A DNA stretch of 64,000 nucleotides, taken from assembly GCA_963835465.1 (NCBI GenBank), contig CAWIFR010000007.1, forward strand, positions 434,001-498,000, read 5' to 3'. The notes under the pieces are model-generated. The model ran no database searches and had not been told where the DNA came from. It saw nothing but the letters and a program-made list of their open reading frames with translations. The stretch comes from Bog-756 sp963835465. Its GTDB lineage: Bacteria > Actinomycetota > Acidimicrobiia > Acidimicrobiales > RAAP-2. Positions 9,251-18,183 of this stretch are shown piece by piece (position 1 is the stretch's first letter; every line of letters begins with the position of its first letter). The position numbers and the translations under genes were made by a program.

Positions 9251-9255
9251 GCACT

Positions 9256-10281
9256 GTGCCCTTGGAGCAATCCGCCACTGGCCCGGGGCCGATCGGACTG
9301 ATCCTGCCGACCTTCGTGCAGGACACCGTCCCCCCGTGGGCCAGCCCCGCCGGCGAACGGGCGTTCGACGCTGCCTTGCAGACCGAGCCGGATCCCTCCT
9401 CTGACCTGGCCGCACTGGCCCGTGCCGCCGAACTGGCCGGGGCGGATGCACTGTGGGCCTGCGACCACCTGTTCTGGCATGGCCCCTCGCTCGAGTGCCT
9501 GGTGGCCCTGACCGTGGCGGCTACCGCCACCGAACGGGTGCGACTGGGCTCGTGCGTCCTCCAACTCCCCCTGCGCCAGGCGCCGGTCGTGGCCAAGCAA
9601 GCGGCATCTCTGCAGACGCTGTCGGGCGGGAGGTTGCTCTTGGGGGTGGGGGTAGGGAGCCACCCCGGTGAGTACGAACAGGCCGGTGTGGACTACCACA
9701 CACGGGGGCTCCTCCTCGACGCCGGTATCGCCGAGCTTCGACGTTCGTGGTCCTCGGGCCAGGGGGTCGTCCGGGGGGACACCGGGGACACCGGAGCTGC
9801 CCGTTACCGACAGCTGCCCGCACCCCTGCCGATCCCGGTGTGGGCTGGAGGCTCCTCGGAGGCGGCGCTGCGCAGAGCGGCAGCCTCAGCTGACGGATGG
9901 ATGCCCCTCTTCCTGACCCCGACCGAGTACGGCGAGGCCGTGGAACGGCTGGTCAAAGAAGTCGACCGGGCCGGCCGGCCGGCTGGGTCAGTCGTGCCAT
10001 CCATGGTCCTCTTCGTGAGCATCGACGACGATCCGGCCACAGCCCGGGCTCGCGGGACGGGCTGGATGTCGTCGCTCTACGGCATCCCGGCCCGGGCCTT
10101 CGACCGACATCTGATCAGTGGCACGTCTGCTGAGGTGGCCGAGGTAGTGGCGTCGTTCCGCTCCTTCGGGGCCGAGCATGTGGTGGTGTATGTCACCGAT
10201 GATCAACCGATCGAACAATTTGAGCGCCTGGTCTCTGCCCTGCCGGCGGCCGGGGTCCCCACTCGAGGACACGAAGGATAG
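9256..10281 (+). CDS. LLM-class flavin-dependent oxidoreductase
   Basis: A 341-residue luciferase-like TIM-barrel monooxygenase/oxidoreductase, probably binding F420 or FMN. Typical elements are ALARAAELAGADALWACDH, ATERVRLGSCVLQLP, QTLSGGRLLLGVGVGSHPGE and VWAGGSSEAALRRAA. The frame extends upstream to 9121, but that part is low-complexity and overlaps the promoter zone, so the GTG at 9256 is preferred. It ends 9 bp before the thiolase gene, so the two are probably cotranscribed. The substrate is unknown; the setting suggests a role in lipid or ketone metabolism. Confidence 0.88.
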   Translation: MPLEQSATGPGPIGLILPTFVQDTVPPWASPAGERAFDAALQTEPDPSSDLAALARAAELAGADALWACDHLFWHGPSLECLVALTVAATATERVRLGSCVLQLPLRQAPVVAKQAASLQTLSGGRLLLGVGVGSHPGEYEQAGVDYHTRGLLLDAGIAELRRSWSSGQGVVRGDTGDTGAARYRQLPAPLPIPVWAGGSSEAALRRAAASADGWMPLFLTPTEYGEAVERLVKEVDRAGRPAGSVVPSMVLFVSIDDDPATARARGTGWMSSLYGIPARAFDRHLISGTSAEVAEVVASFRSFGAEHVVVYVTDDQPIEQFERLVSALPAAGVPTRGHEG

Positions 10282-10290
10282 GAGGTCAGC

Positions 10291-11472
10291 GTGGACACAA
10301 ACGCTTACATCGTGGGTGCCGGCATCTCCCCCATGAACAGGAAGGACAAGACTGCGGTCGAGATGGCCCATCAAGTGGTCAGCGACGCCTTGGCCGACGC
10401 TCAGGCCGATCCGGCCGAGATCGACCTGGTGGTGTTCGGCAACGCCACCGCCGGCCGACTTCTCGACCAGGGGTGCATTCGGGGGCAGACATTCCTGAAG
10501 CAGGCCGGTCTGCGAAACGCCGGCATCATCAACGTCGATAACTCCTGTGCCGGTGGCTCATCGGCCCTACACCTGGCCACTCTGGCCATACTCGGCGGCA
10601 CCCGGACAGTGCTGGCCGTCGGGGTCGAGAAGATGTGGACCGGTGACCGGGGCGAAACCCTGGCCGGCATCGAGGACGGCGTGCCCCGGGCCGACCGGAT
10701 CCAGATGCACCAGGAGCGCGAGAACCCGTCGGGATCGGTCCTGATGGCGCTCAATGCCGCGTGGGCCATGGACCTGATGGAGGAACGGGGGGCGACCGTC
10801 GAGCAGTTCGCCGCCGCCGCGTCCAAGGCCCGAAGGCACGGGGCCCTCAATCCCAACGCCCAATTCCAATCAGAGGTTTCGGTGGAGGAGGTCATGGCGT
10901 CGGCCCCGATCGTCTGGCCGCTCACCAGGCTGATGTGCTCCTCCTTCACCGATGGGGCTGCCGCTCTCCTTCTCTCGGGCAGTCGCCGAACCGGGGCGCC
11001 CCGCATTCGATCCAGCACCATCCGCTCAGGAAACGGCGACATCGACTATCACGAGCGGATGACCGAGACTGGAGCGGCGGCATGGGATGCCGCCGGCATC
11101 GATCCCGCCGACGTGGATGTCGTGGAGCTCCACGACGCCACCAGTCCCGAAGAGCTCTACGCCCTCGAGTCCCTGGGCTTTTACAAACCGGGGGATGCAG
11201 GCCCAGCCACCCTGGCCGGAGAAACTTCCATCGGCGGCAAGGGTGTGACGGTCAACACCAGCGGCGGTCTGGTGGCCCGGGGCCACCCACTAGGGGCGAC
11301 CGGTATCGCCCAGGTAGTGGAGCTCACCGCCCAGCTCCGGGACCAGGCTGGCCCCCGCCAGGTAGAGGGCGCCCGATTGGCGGTGGCCGCCAATACCGGT
11401 GGCATGATCGGGACCCAAGCTGGCCGGGCCGACGCGGCATTCATCGGCATCCACGTACTCGAAGCAGACTGA
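10291..11472 (+). CDS. thiolase-family protein, atypical active site
   Basis: A 393-residue thiolase fold of the SCP-x/lipid-transfer-protein type. The nucleophile Cys is present (NSCAGGSSA, about residue 85), as is the His block GHPLGATG. The block that reads HDCF in SCP-x thiolases is HDAT here, and the C-terminal block that often carries the second Cys reads ANTGGMIGTQ. One or both acid/base residues of a classical thiolase may therefore be absent, and a different Claisen or retro-aldol reaction is possible. The GTG start has AGGAGG upstream. Neighbours are an LLM oxidoreductase before it and FabH after it. Confidence 0.85.
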   Translation: MDTNAYIVGAGISPMNRKDKTAVEMAHQVVSDALADAQADPAEIDLVVFGNATAGRLLDQGCIRGQTFLKQAGLRNAGIINVDNSCAGGSSALHLATLAILGGTRTVLAVGVEKMWTGDRGETLAGIEDGVPRADRIQMHQERENPSGSVLMALNAAWAMDLMEERGATVEQFAAAASKARRHGALNPNAQFQSEVSVEEVMASAPIVWPLTRLMCSSFTDGAAALLLSGSRRTGAPRIRSSTIRSGNGDIDYHERMTETGAAAWDAAGIDPADVDVVELHDATSPEELYALESLGFYKPGDAGPATLAGETSIGGKGVTVNTSGGLVARGHPLGATGIAQVVELTAQLRDQAGPRQVEGARLAVAANTGGMIGTQAGRADAAFIGIHVLEAD

Positions 11473-11496
11473 TCACCGAATGAGGACCACCACACC

Positions 11497-12432
11497 ATGA
11501 ACACCACCCGCGGCGGCATCGTGACCGGTTGGGGTATTTCGGTGCCCGACAAGGTGGTCACCAACGACGACCTGTCGGTGACGATGGACACCAATGACGC
11601 CTGGATCCGCGAGCGGACCGGAATACGCGAGCGCAGGATCGGCGGGACGACATCGCAACTGGCCATCGAGGCCGGTCTGGCCGCCCTGGAGAAAGCCGGC
11701 CGGCGGCCGGACGAGATCGATGCTGTGATTCTCGCCACCACGACGCCTGATCAGATCGTCCCCGGCACGTCCGCCACGGTGCAGGACGGCATCGGCGTTC
11801 CCGGCGGCGCATTCGATGTCAACGCGGCCTGCTCTGGCTTCGTCTATGCGCTGACGGTGGCCCACGGCATGCTGGCAATCGGAGCCGAGCGACTGCTGGT
11901 CATCGGATCCGAAACCCTCAGCCGGATCACCGACTGGGACGAACGCGGGGTGGCGGTGCTGGTCGGCGACGGCGCCGGCGCGGTGGTGCTCGAAGCCGTG
12001 GACGGTCCCGGGCAGCTGCTGTCGTGGGTGCTCGGAGCAGACGGCTCCTTGCGCCACCTGCTCAAGTGCGACCATGGCGGCTTCCTCTATATGGACGGTA
12101 AGGAGATCTTTCGGAAGGCCGTCCGGGTCGTGGTGGAATCGGCCGAGCAGGCCATTGCCGAAGCCGGGCTGACTGTGGACGACATCGATCTGATGGTGCC
12201 GCACCAGGCCAACCTGCGGATCATCAGTGCAGCCAGCCAACGGCTGGGCATACCCGAGGAAAAGGCCGTCGTCGTCATCGATCGCTACGGCAACACATCC
12301 TCAGCGTCCATTCCTCTGGCCCTGGTCGACGCCCTCGAGACGGATCGCCTCCACAAAGGCGACCATGTCCTACTGACCGGATTCGGCGGAGGCATGACCT
12401 GGGCCAGCGCCGTTCTGCGCTGGGGCGGTTGA
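11497..12432 (+). CDS. fabH: 3-oxoacyl-ACP synthase III
   Basis: A 311-residue KAS III that condenses acyl-CoA with malonyl-ACP to start type II fatty-acid synthesis or a related chain. The catalytic triad is complete: Cys in NAACSGFVYAL (about 110), His in VPHQANLRII and Asn in RYGNTSSASIP. The N-terminal DAWIRERTGIRERRI block is characteristic. The length matches the family. It follows the thiolase by 24 bp and its stop overlaps the next gene's frame, which points to an operon from the LLM oxidoreductase onward. A specialised rather than housekeeping KAS III cannot be excluded. Confidence 0.92.
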   Translation: MNTTRGGIVTGWGISVPDKVVTNDDLSVTMDTNDAWIRERTGIRERRIGGTTSQLAIEAGLAALEKAGRRPDEIDAVILATTTPDQIVPGTSATVQDGIGVPGGAFDVNAACSGFVYALTVAHGMLAIGAERLLVIGSETLSRITDWDERGVAVLVGDGAGAVVLEAVDGPGQLLSWVLGADGSLRHLLKCDHGGFLYMDGKEIFRKAVRVVVESAEQAIAEAGLTVDDIDLMVPHQANLRIISAASQRLGIPEEKAVVVIDRYGNTSSASIPLALVDALETDRLHKGDHVLLTGFGGGMTWASAVLRWGG

Positions 12433-12440
12433 GCGACGGC

Positions 12441-13331
12441 ATGCCGTCGCTCGTAGTCCTGGCCGCCGGAATGGCACGCCGGTACGGGGGTTGCAAGCCA
12501 TTGGCTCCGATCGGGCCAAGCGGCGAGGCGGTCATCGACCTGCTGGTCAGCGATGCCGTCGCTGCCGGATTCGGCCGGGTGGTGCTGGTGCTCCACCCCG
12601 AGACCGGCCCAGCCATCCGCTACCACGTCGAGCAGTGCTGGCCCACCGATGTGGAGGTGGCGTACGCCGAACAGCGGCTCCCCCTCGGAACGGTCCACGC
12701 CGTACTGGCGGCCAGGGGTGCGCTCGAGGCCGACCAGAATTTCGCCGTGGCCAATGCCGACGATGTCTACGGCGAAGTGGCCATGGGCCTGTTGGCCCGG
12801 CATCTGCTCGGGAGTTCCTCCGAACACGCGCTGGTCGGCTATCAGCTGCGGGCCACCGTGGCCACCGACGACCCCGTGACGCGAGGCATCTGCACCGTGG
12901 ACGACGACGGCTACCTGGTCGGCCTGACCGAGCGGCGTGGGGTATCCCGCCACCGACCGGACGAAGACCTGACCTCCTCCGACGGGCTCGAGCCCTCCGC
13001 ACTGGACGGTTCCCTCCCGGCCTCGGTCAACCTGTGGGGATTCCAGCCGGACATCTGGGACGTCTTTGGTCCGGCCATGGACGCCTCCGGACTGGACGAG
13101 GACGCACTGTTGGCATCCGTCGCCGCCGGCGGTGCGGTACCGAAGGCCGAGGTGTTGCTACCCGACGTGGTGGCTACCATGGCGGCCTCGGGCGACGGAC
13201 TACCTGTGCGGGTCATCACCACCGACGCCAAGTTGATCGGCGTGACCCACGCCGCCGACCTGCCCGTGGTCAGCGCCGAGCTCTCCCGCCAGGTGGCCTG
13301 GGGCATCCGGCCCAGCCGACTCTGGGGCTGA
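12441..13331 (+). CDS. sugar nucleotidyltransferase-like protein
   Basis: A 296-residue protein with the NTP-transferase Rossmann opening LVVLAAGMARRYGGCKPLAPIG and the metal-binding ANADDVYG. The substrate loop EQRLPLGTVHAVLAAR also fits the family. This resembles UTP-glucose-1-phosphate uridylyltransferase-like proteins of unassigned substrate. The ATG at 12441 fits the usual N-terminus; a TTG at 12429 overlaps the FabH stop. Its 3' end is overlapped on the other strand by about 130 bp of the next gene's apparent tail. Confidence 0.82.
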   Translation: MPSLVVLAAGMARRYGGCKPLAPIGPSGEAVIDLLVSDAVAAGFGRVVLVLHPETGPAIRYHVEQCWPTDVEVAYAEQRLPLGTVHAVLAARGALEADQNFAVANADDVYGEVAMGLLARHLLGSSSEHALVGYQLRATVATDDPVTRGICTVDDDGYLVGLTERRGVSRHRPDEDLTSSDGLEPSALDGSLPASVNLWGFQPDIWDVFGPAMDASGLDEDALLASVAAGGAVPKAEVLLPDVVATMAASGDGLPVRVITTDAKLIGVTHAADLPVVSAELSRQVAWGIRPSRLWG

Positions 13332-14565
13332 CCCGGAGCCCAGCCGGTCGGCGGGGCCGGTGACGGCCGCCGGAACGGCTACGGGTGTCGGCCGAACTTC
13401 CACTCGGCTGGCCACCGCACACGCCCGCCATCGAGTGAGCGGCTTCTCGATGACGAACCAGCTGGCTAGGGCGATGGCCATAATGACGGCCAGGCGGAGC
13501 AGTTCCGTGGGCCAAAAGCCCCAATGGGTACCGTTCGGGCCCGGCAGCAGAGCGAGATAGACACCGAAGTGCACCAGGTAGACGGTGTACGAAAGGTTTC
13601 CGAGGAACACAAACACGCCCAGCCCGACGAACCGGGTGCCGAGACTCATCGGGCAGAGCACGAAATAGACGATGATCACCGCGGTGGTCACGGTCGCCAC
13701 CGGCTGCCACCAGACCAGTGCCGTCTCACTGAACACCGGCACCGTGAACAGAATCCACGATCAGCACGGCGCTGGCCACCACTGCGGCCCCAGTCGCACG
13801 CGGAGCGCCCACTGGGGCCAGCGGTGCAGGTACCCGTCGGCGGCCAAGAGTCCGAGGAGGCACCCAAAGAACAGGGCGTCGGCCCGGGTGTCGAACGAAA
13901 AGTAGGCACGGTCCGCCACGAGTCCCGTGACATGGGGTGCGGAAAGCACCGTCCATGTACGGTCGGCGGCGCTGAGGACGAGACCGATGCCGGCCATCCA
14001 GTAGCCGAGGTGCCGGCGCCCCGCGCGCCACGACCACGGCGAGCAGAACAGCCCAGACGATGTAGAACTGCTCCTCGACTGAGAGCGACCACGCCTGGGC
14101 GAAGAAGCCGAGGTACGGGGCGTGTCCCGTGGCTGAGCGGTAGTCGGCGTAATAGAACAGTGCGGCCAGGCTGTCGCCCCACACCCGCTGACCGACATCC
14201 CAGACATGAACGAAGCTGGCGTAGATGGCCACCAGGACCACGGCCAAGAGAAGCGGGGGGAGCAGGCGGACCGCACGACGGCTGTAGAACCCCGTGAGGC
14301 TGATCTTCCCGCGGTTCCGGGCCTCCGAGGCCATCAGGTAGGTGATGAGGAATCCGCTCAACACGAAGAAGATCTGCAGCGCGGCCCACGCTCCGGTCAT
14401 GGCCCCGAAGTTGGCGTGGTAGACGAGGACACAGGCCATGCCCAGTGCTCGGATGCCCGTCAGGGCCGGCTGGTTCCCCAGACGAAAGGGTGCTGGGCTG
14501 GTCGGGGCGGCCTCAGCACGGACCGCCGCGGGCTCTACGGGTGCTGAAGATTCGGGTGTCGTCAT
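13200..14565 (-). pseudogene. OafA/YrhL-type acyltransferase, frame broken by about three indels
   Basis: A complete acyltransferase-3 can be read only by changing frame. The N-terminal part from the ATG at 14565 has PALTGIRALGMACVLVYH, IFFVLSGFLITYLM and WSLSVEEQFYIVWA. The middle has FDTRADALFFGCLLGLLA and the C-terminal part FLGNLSYTVYLVHFG and SWFVIEKPLTRW. Indels fall at a C run 14019-14022 and at G runs near 13785 and 13758; the total length is 3n+1, as expected from the three. This pattern fits sequencing error as well as decay. The apparent stop at 13200 lies inside the opposite-strand nucleotidyltransferase, so the true end may be earlier. Confidence 0.75.
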
Positions 14566-14791
14566 CGGTCCCAACCTGATCGATCCTGAAGTCGGCAGCG
14601 GGTTGGCTCCATCACCGCCAGCACGTGAACACCCGGCAATGCCAGTCGTGCTGCCGGCAGCCAGTGCACCACCCACCAACATTACCCATGACAACGCGCC
14701 ACCCTACTCAAGCCAAGGCGTACCCCGACGGCGATGGGGAGTCCCGCCAAGCAACGGCCTCGTCGCCCCCCAGGTGGAGCGCAGACCGATC

Positions 14792-14797
14792 TATGGT
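14792..14797 (+). promoter_or_regulatory. -10-like box before membrane protein gene
   Basis: TATGGT lies 5 nt before the GTG at 14803, consistent with a leaderless start. No clear -35 is visible. Confidence 0.35.
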
Positions 14798-14802
14798 GAG
14801 CG

Positions 14803-16450
14803 GTGACGATGAAGGTACACAACCAGCAGTCGGCTCAGTCGGACGACCGCCTAGCCTCGAGCGGCAAAGAGGATGGATCTGACCGACAGCGGAAAGCGGC
14901 ATTTTGGGTCTTCGTCCTCGCCCAAGTCTTGATCTTTGTCGCCTTGCTGTGGAACTTCCATGGCCGATGGTTCATCGCAGACGAGTGGGACTTCCTCGCC
15001 AGTAGGACGGCGGGAAGCGCCGACAGCCTCTTCCGCCCCTACCACGAACACTGGTCAACACTGCCGATCCTCTACTACCGGCTCCTGTGGAACCTGGTGG
15101 GGATCCGGAGCTACCTTCCGTATCTCATCTCGATTCTCACCCTCCACATCGCCATCGGCTCGCTGTTGCCGCGGAATCATGATTCGTGCCGGCGTTTTGC
15201 CATGGTTGGCAACTCTCTCCGCTCTGGTCTTCTCTCTTTATGGCGCCGGCGATGCTGACATCTCGTACGCGTTCAATGTTGGCTTCGACGGGTCCGTCCT
15301 CTTCGGTCTCTTATTTTTGATCGCCGTCGACCATCCTGGGCCCGCCACTCGGCGAGACGTCCTCGGCGTACTTGCTGGTCTCGCCGGACTGATGTGCTCG
15401 GGCATTGGCGTCTCCATGGTCGTGGTTGTAAGTATCGCAGTGTGGTTCCGCCATGGCTTGCGGCGCGCCCTCCTCGTGACGGCACCACTCGCTGGCGCCT
15501 ACCTCCTCTGGTTCATCACCATCGGGCACGGTGCGTACTCCAGGTTCTCTTCGCCGTCCGATCTCGGTCGCTTCGTTTCGCTGGGGTTAGCCTTCACCTT
15601 CTCCTCGCTCGGACATTCCCCGGTTGTCGGCCTAGCCTTGGCCGCTCTACTCGTCCTGGGCACCTTCATCACCGTCCGCTCCGCCACATTGAACGAATTG
15701 CGTGACCGATATAGTGCCCCTGGAGCGATGCTCGTAGGTGCCGTGCTCTTCCTGGTCCTCACTGGTTTCGGACGGGCCAACGGTTCACTGCCCAGCGTCG
15801 AAACCTACACGGCCAGCCGCTATCTCTACGTGGTCGTCGCCCTGCTGATACCCGCCCTAGGCGTCGCCGCCACGCAGTTGGTGACGATTTGGAAACCGCT
15901 GTGGCCGGTGGTGGTCGTCGTCCTTGTCCTGGGCGTGCCGGGGAACATCGCTGTGATGCACCGCACGAACTACCTGCACACGCTGGACGGCTACCGTCAG
16001 TTCTTCCTCAGCCTCCCGAGGTTGCCCATCGCCACTCATCTTCCTCGGTCGATACACCCCGACCCCGATTTCGACGGCTGGGTCACCATGGGCTGGCTCT
16101 TGGACGGCGTACGGCACGGCCTTATCCCTTCGCCGGCACCCGCAGCATCACCGGAACAACAGGCGTACTGGACGCTGCGGTTGGCCTGGCATCCGGCCAC
16201 AGTCCCCGCGTCAGCAAGCTGCAACTCCGTAGGACTACCGGCGGTCGTCCGGGTCACGGAGAACACCCGGCTCACCCTCGATGCTCCGGCAAATGTGGCA
16301 TACCTCTACCAATACGACAGGTCGTCAGCCAGCATTCAACTCTCCGGTTCTCCGAAGGAACCTAGCTACGCCTCATCGTGGCCTATGAATGTCCGGGTCA
16401 CTCCAACAGAGCCCGGGCAGTCGGCGACGGTCTGTGCCTTTGATCGTTGA
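14803..16450 (+). CDS. multi-pass membrane protein, putative GT-C transferase (one frameshift)
   Basis: About 549 residues in two frames, joined near 15174. Removing one A from GGAATC gives a continuous reading through PRIMIRAGVLPWLATL, and the total length is 3n+1, so one extra base explains it. After the first membrane segment comes FIADEWDFLA, an acidic loop like that of GT-C sugar transferases. About ten further hydrophobic segments lead to a soluble C-terminal domain with Cys residues (about 400-549). This family is uncharacterised; a role in moving or attaching polyprenyl-linked sugars is inferred. It is convergent with the acyltransferase at 16398, the tails overlapping by 53 bp. An ATG at 14809 is an alternative start. 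Confidence 0.7.
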
Positions 16451-17756
16451 GGTCGATCTCTACCCGTGGTCCGCCAGTGCTGCCATCGGCCACCTGACCC
16501 TCGGCACTCGATATGGCAGCCCCGAATAGCCTCCGCGTAACCCACCACGAGCGGTAAGCGGCGGCGCCCTGCCTCGAAAACCGGATAGCCGGTCGTTCAA
16601 CCAGGTACCAGCTGGCAATGGCCACGATGGTCGTCAGGATCAAGATCACGCCGGTGATGGCGAAGAAGTTGAACCGGGGAACCGGCGGCGTCAGGTGCAG
16701 CCGAGCGGCCATCTTGGAGGTCTCGTCGATCAGAGGAACGTGCCAGAGGTAGATGGCATAGCTAATGACGCCGAGGAACACCACGGGACGGAGCTGCAGC
16801 CCTCGCCTCAGTCGCCCCTGGTCCTGAGGGCCAAAGACCATGGGAACGACGATGCAGAACCCCACCACGTCAAGGATCAGGCTGTACTCGAAGGCCATGT
16901 GACCAGGTATACGGGCGAAGGATAGGGCCGAGGGGTAGTGCAAGGCCCAGACGATCGACGACCACGCCGCCGCCGCCACCGCCCAGTATGCCCAGGGCCG
17001 GGCACCCATCCAACACGACCATGCCGGAGGCGCCAACTGGCGTGTGGTCCACGCATGAGCGACGGCTAGTCCCATGCCGACGGCGAAGGGGGTGAGGTAA
17101 GCGGGAAGGACGTTGATGTACATCGGGGGGTTGCCAAAGGAACTCCACGAGGCGAAGCACACGCCAGCCACGGCGAGGACTGCTACACCGATGAACTCAG
17201 CGAGTGCCCGTCGTCTGGACCCGAGGTGCCAGAGTCCCATCGCGTAGATCGGTAGCGCCGCATAAAAGGTCACTTCGATGACCAGGGTCCACGCTGGACC
17301 CAGCCCGGTAAAGTCCGCTGCGAAGTACGACTGGATCAGGGAATAATTCTCGACAGCGTTGCCTGGTCCACTGACCAGCACGACGTGCAGGCCGAAGATG
17401 GCCACGGTCAGCACCACCCAATAGGCGGGAAAGATCCGGAAGAGCCTACGTCGGAAGTATCCGGCGAGACCCGGACCGCGCTGGCCCCGCAAGTGTGCCG
17501 CGGCGAACGGTCCGTAGAGCACGAATCCGGAGATGACAAAGAACACTTCAACTCCGGCGCGCAACTGAACCAGGTACGAACCCCAAAGAGTCGCTATCAG
17601 ACTTGACACACCGACGGTGTGGCAGAGAACCACCGCAAGTGCAGCCAAGGCTCGAAGTCCGTCAATGTTGGGATAGCGAACCGATGCAGCGGCCGGAGAG
17701 GTCGGGGATCCGAGCGGTTCGGTCGACGACTGCCCAGACGGTGCCCCTACCCCCAT
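16398..17756 (-). CDS. OafA/YrhL-type acyltransferase
   Basis: An intact 452-residue acyltransferase-3 membrane protein. The motifs are YPNIDGLRALAALAVVLCHT, VEVFFVISGFVLYGP, the RRRLFRIFPAYWVVL patch and WTLVIEVTFYAALPIYA, then SYAIYLWHVPLI and ASWYLVERPAIR near the end. There is no SGNH domain. It probably acylates a surface glycan or carrier-linked sugar. The ATG at 17756 is chosen because GAAAGGA lies six bases upstream; the frame is open to 17936, but that part has no conserved features. It is divergent from the YfhO-like gene. Confidence 0.9.
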   Translation of the reverse strand: MGVGAPSGQSSTEPLGSPTSPAAASVRYPNIDGLRALAALAVVLCHTVGVSSLIATLWGSYLVQLRAGVEVFFVISGFVLYGPFAAAHLRGQRGPGLAGYFRRRLFRIFPAYWVVLTVAIFGLHVVLVSGPGNAVENYSLIQSYFAADFTGLGPAWTLVIEVTFYAALPIYAMGLWHLGSRRRALAEFIGVAVLAVAGVCFASWSSFGNPPMYINVLPAYLTPFAVGMGLAVAHAWTTRQLAPPAWSCWMGARPWAYWAVAAAAWSSIVWALHYPSALSFARIPGHMAFEYSLILDVVGFCIVVPMVFGPQDQGRLRRGLQLRPVVFLGVISYAIYLWHVPLIDETSKMAARLHLTPPVPRFNFFAITGVILILTTIVAIASWYLVERPAIRFSRQGAAAYRSWWVTRRLFGAAISSAEGQVADGSTGGPRVEIDLNDQRHRPSPTARALLE

Positions 17757-18159
17757 TCGACATCCTTTCGAGATGGACTCGACTGGCAGGATACCGCCTG
17801 GAGCGCTGTGTTGGCCAAGGCCAGTGGATCGATCCCCCAGTGGCCGACCGTGCATCTGGGGTCTCAGTTGGAAGTAGCGCTCGCGAGCGGACGGCAGAAG
17901 CCGCCGACCCATGGGCCCCCTCGCAGACCGGGCCATGCCCAGTGCCTATCCGTTCGGCTGTCGGCCCGGTGAAATGACGCAATCCCAGCGAGGCGGGCTC
18001 ACGGCGTCACCGGGAGCCGACAATGCCTCGGGGCATCTGGATCGGCAACCTATCCGTGCACATAAGGCCACCAGCTGTCGCGACGCCTCACGTCCGAGTC
18101 CCGGGGTCCGCGAGTCGACAGTGGATAGAATCGCTTCGGTTGTGGCGAGGGGGAGACGG
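17757..18159. other. intergenic region between divergent genes
   Basis: No gene is supported. A TAGAAT box at 18126-18131 on the plus strand is a possible -10 for the YfhO-like gene, with a GAGGGGGAG ribosome-site-like run after it. No -35 or palindrome stands out. Confidence 0.4.
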
Positions 18160-18183
18160 ATGTCGTTCGGTGATGAACTGTGA
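18160..18183 (+). other. possible 7-codon leader ORF or true start of next gene
   Basis: An ATG at 18160 with a GAGGGGGAG site just upstream opens a frame encoding MSFGDEL, whose stop overlaps the GTG at 18180. Either this tiny ORF couples translation into the membrane protein, or it is the real N-terminus and an indel separates it from the rest. Confidence 0.3.
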
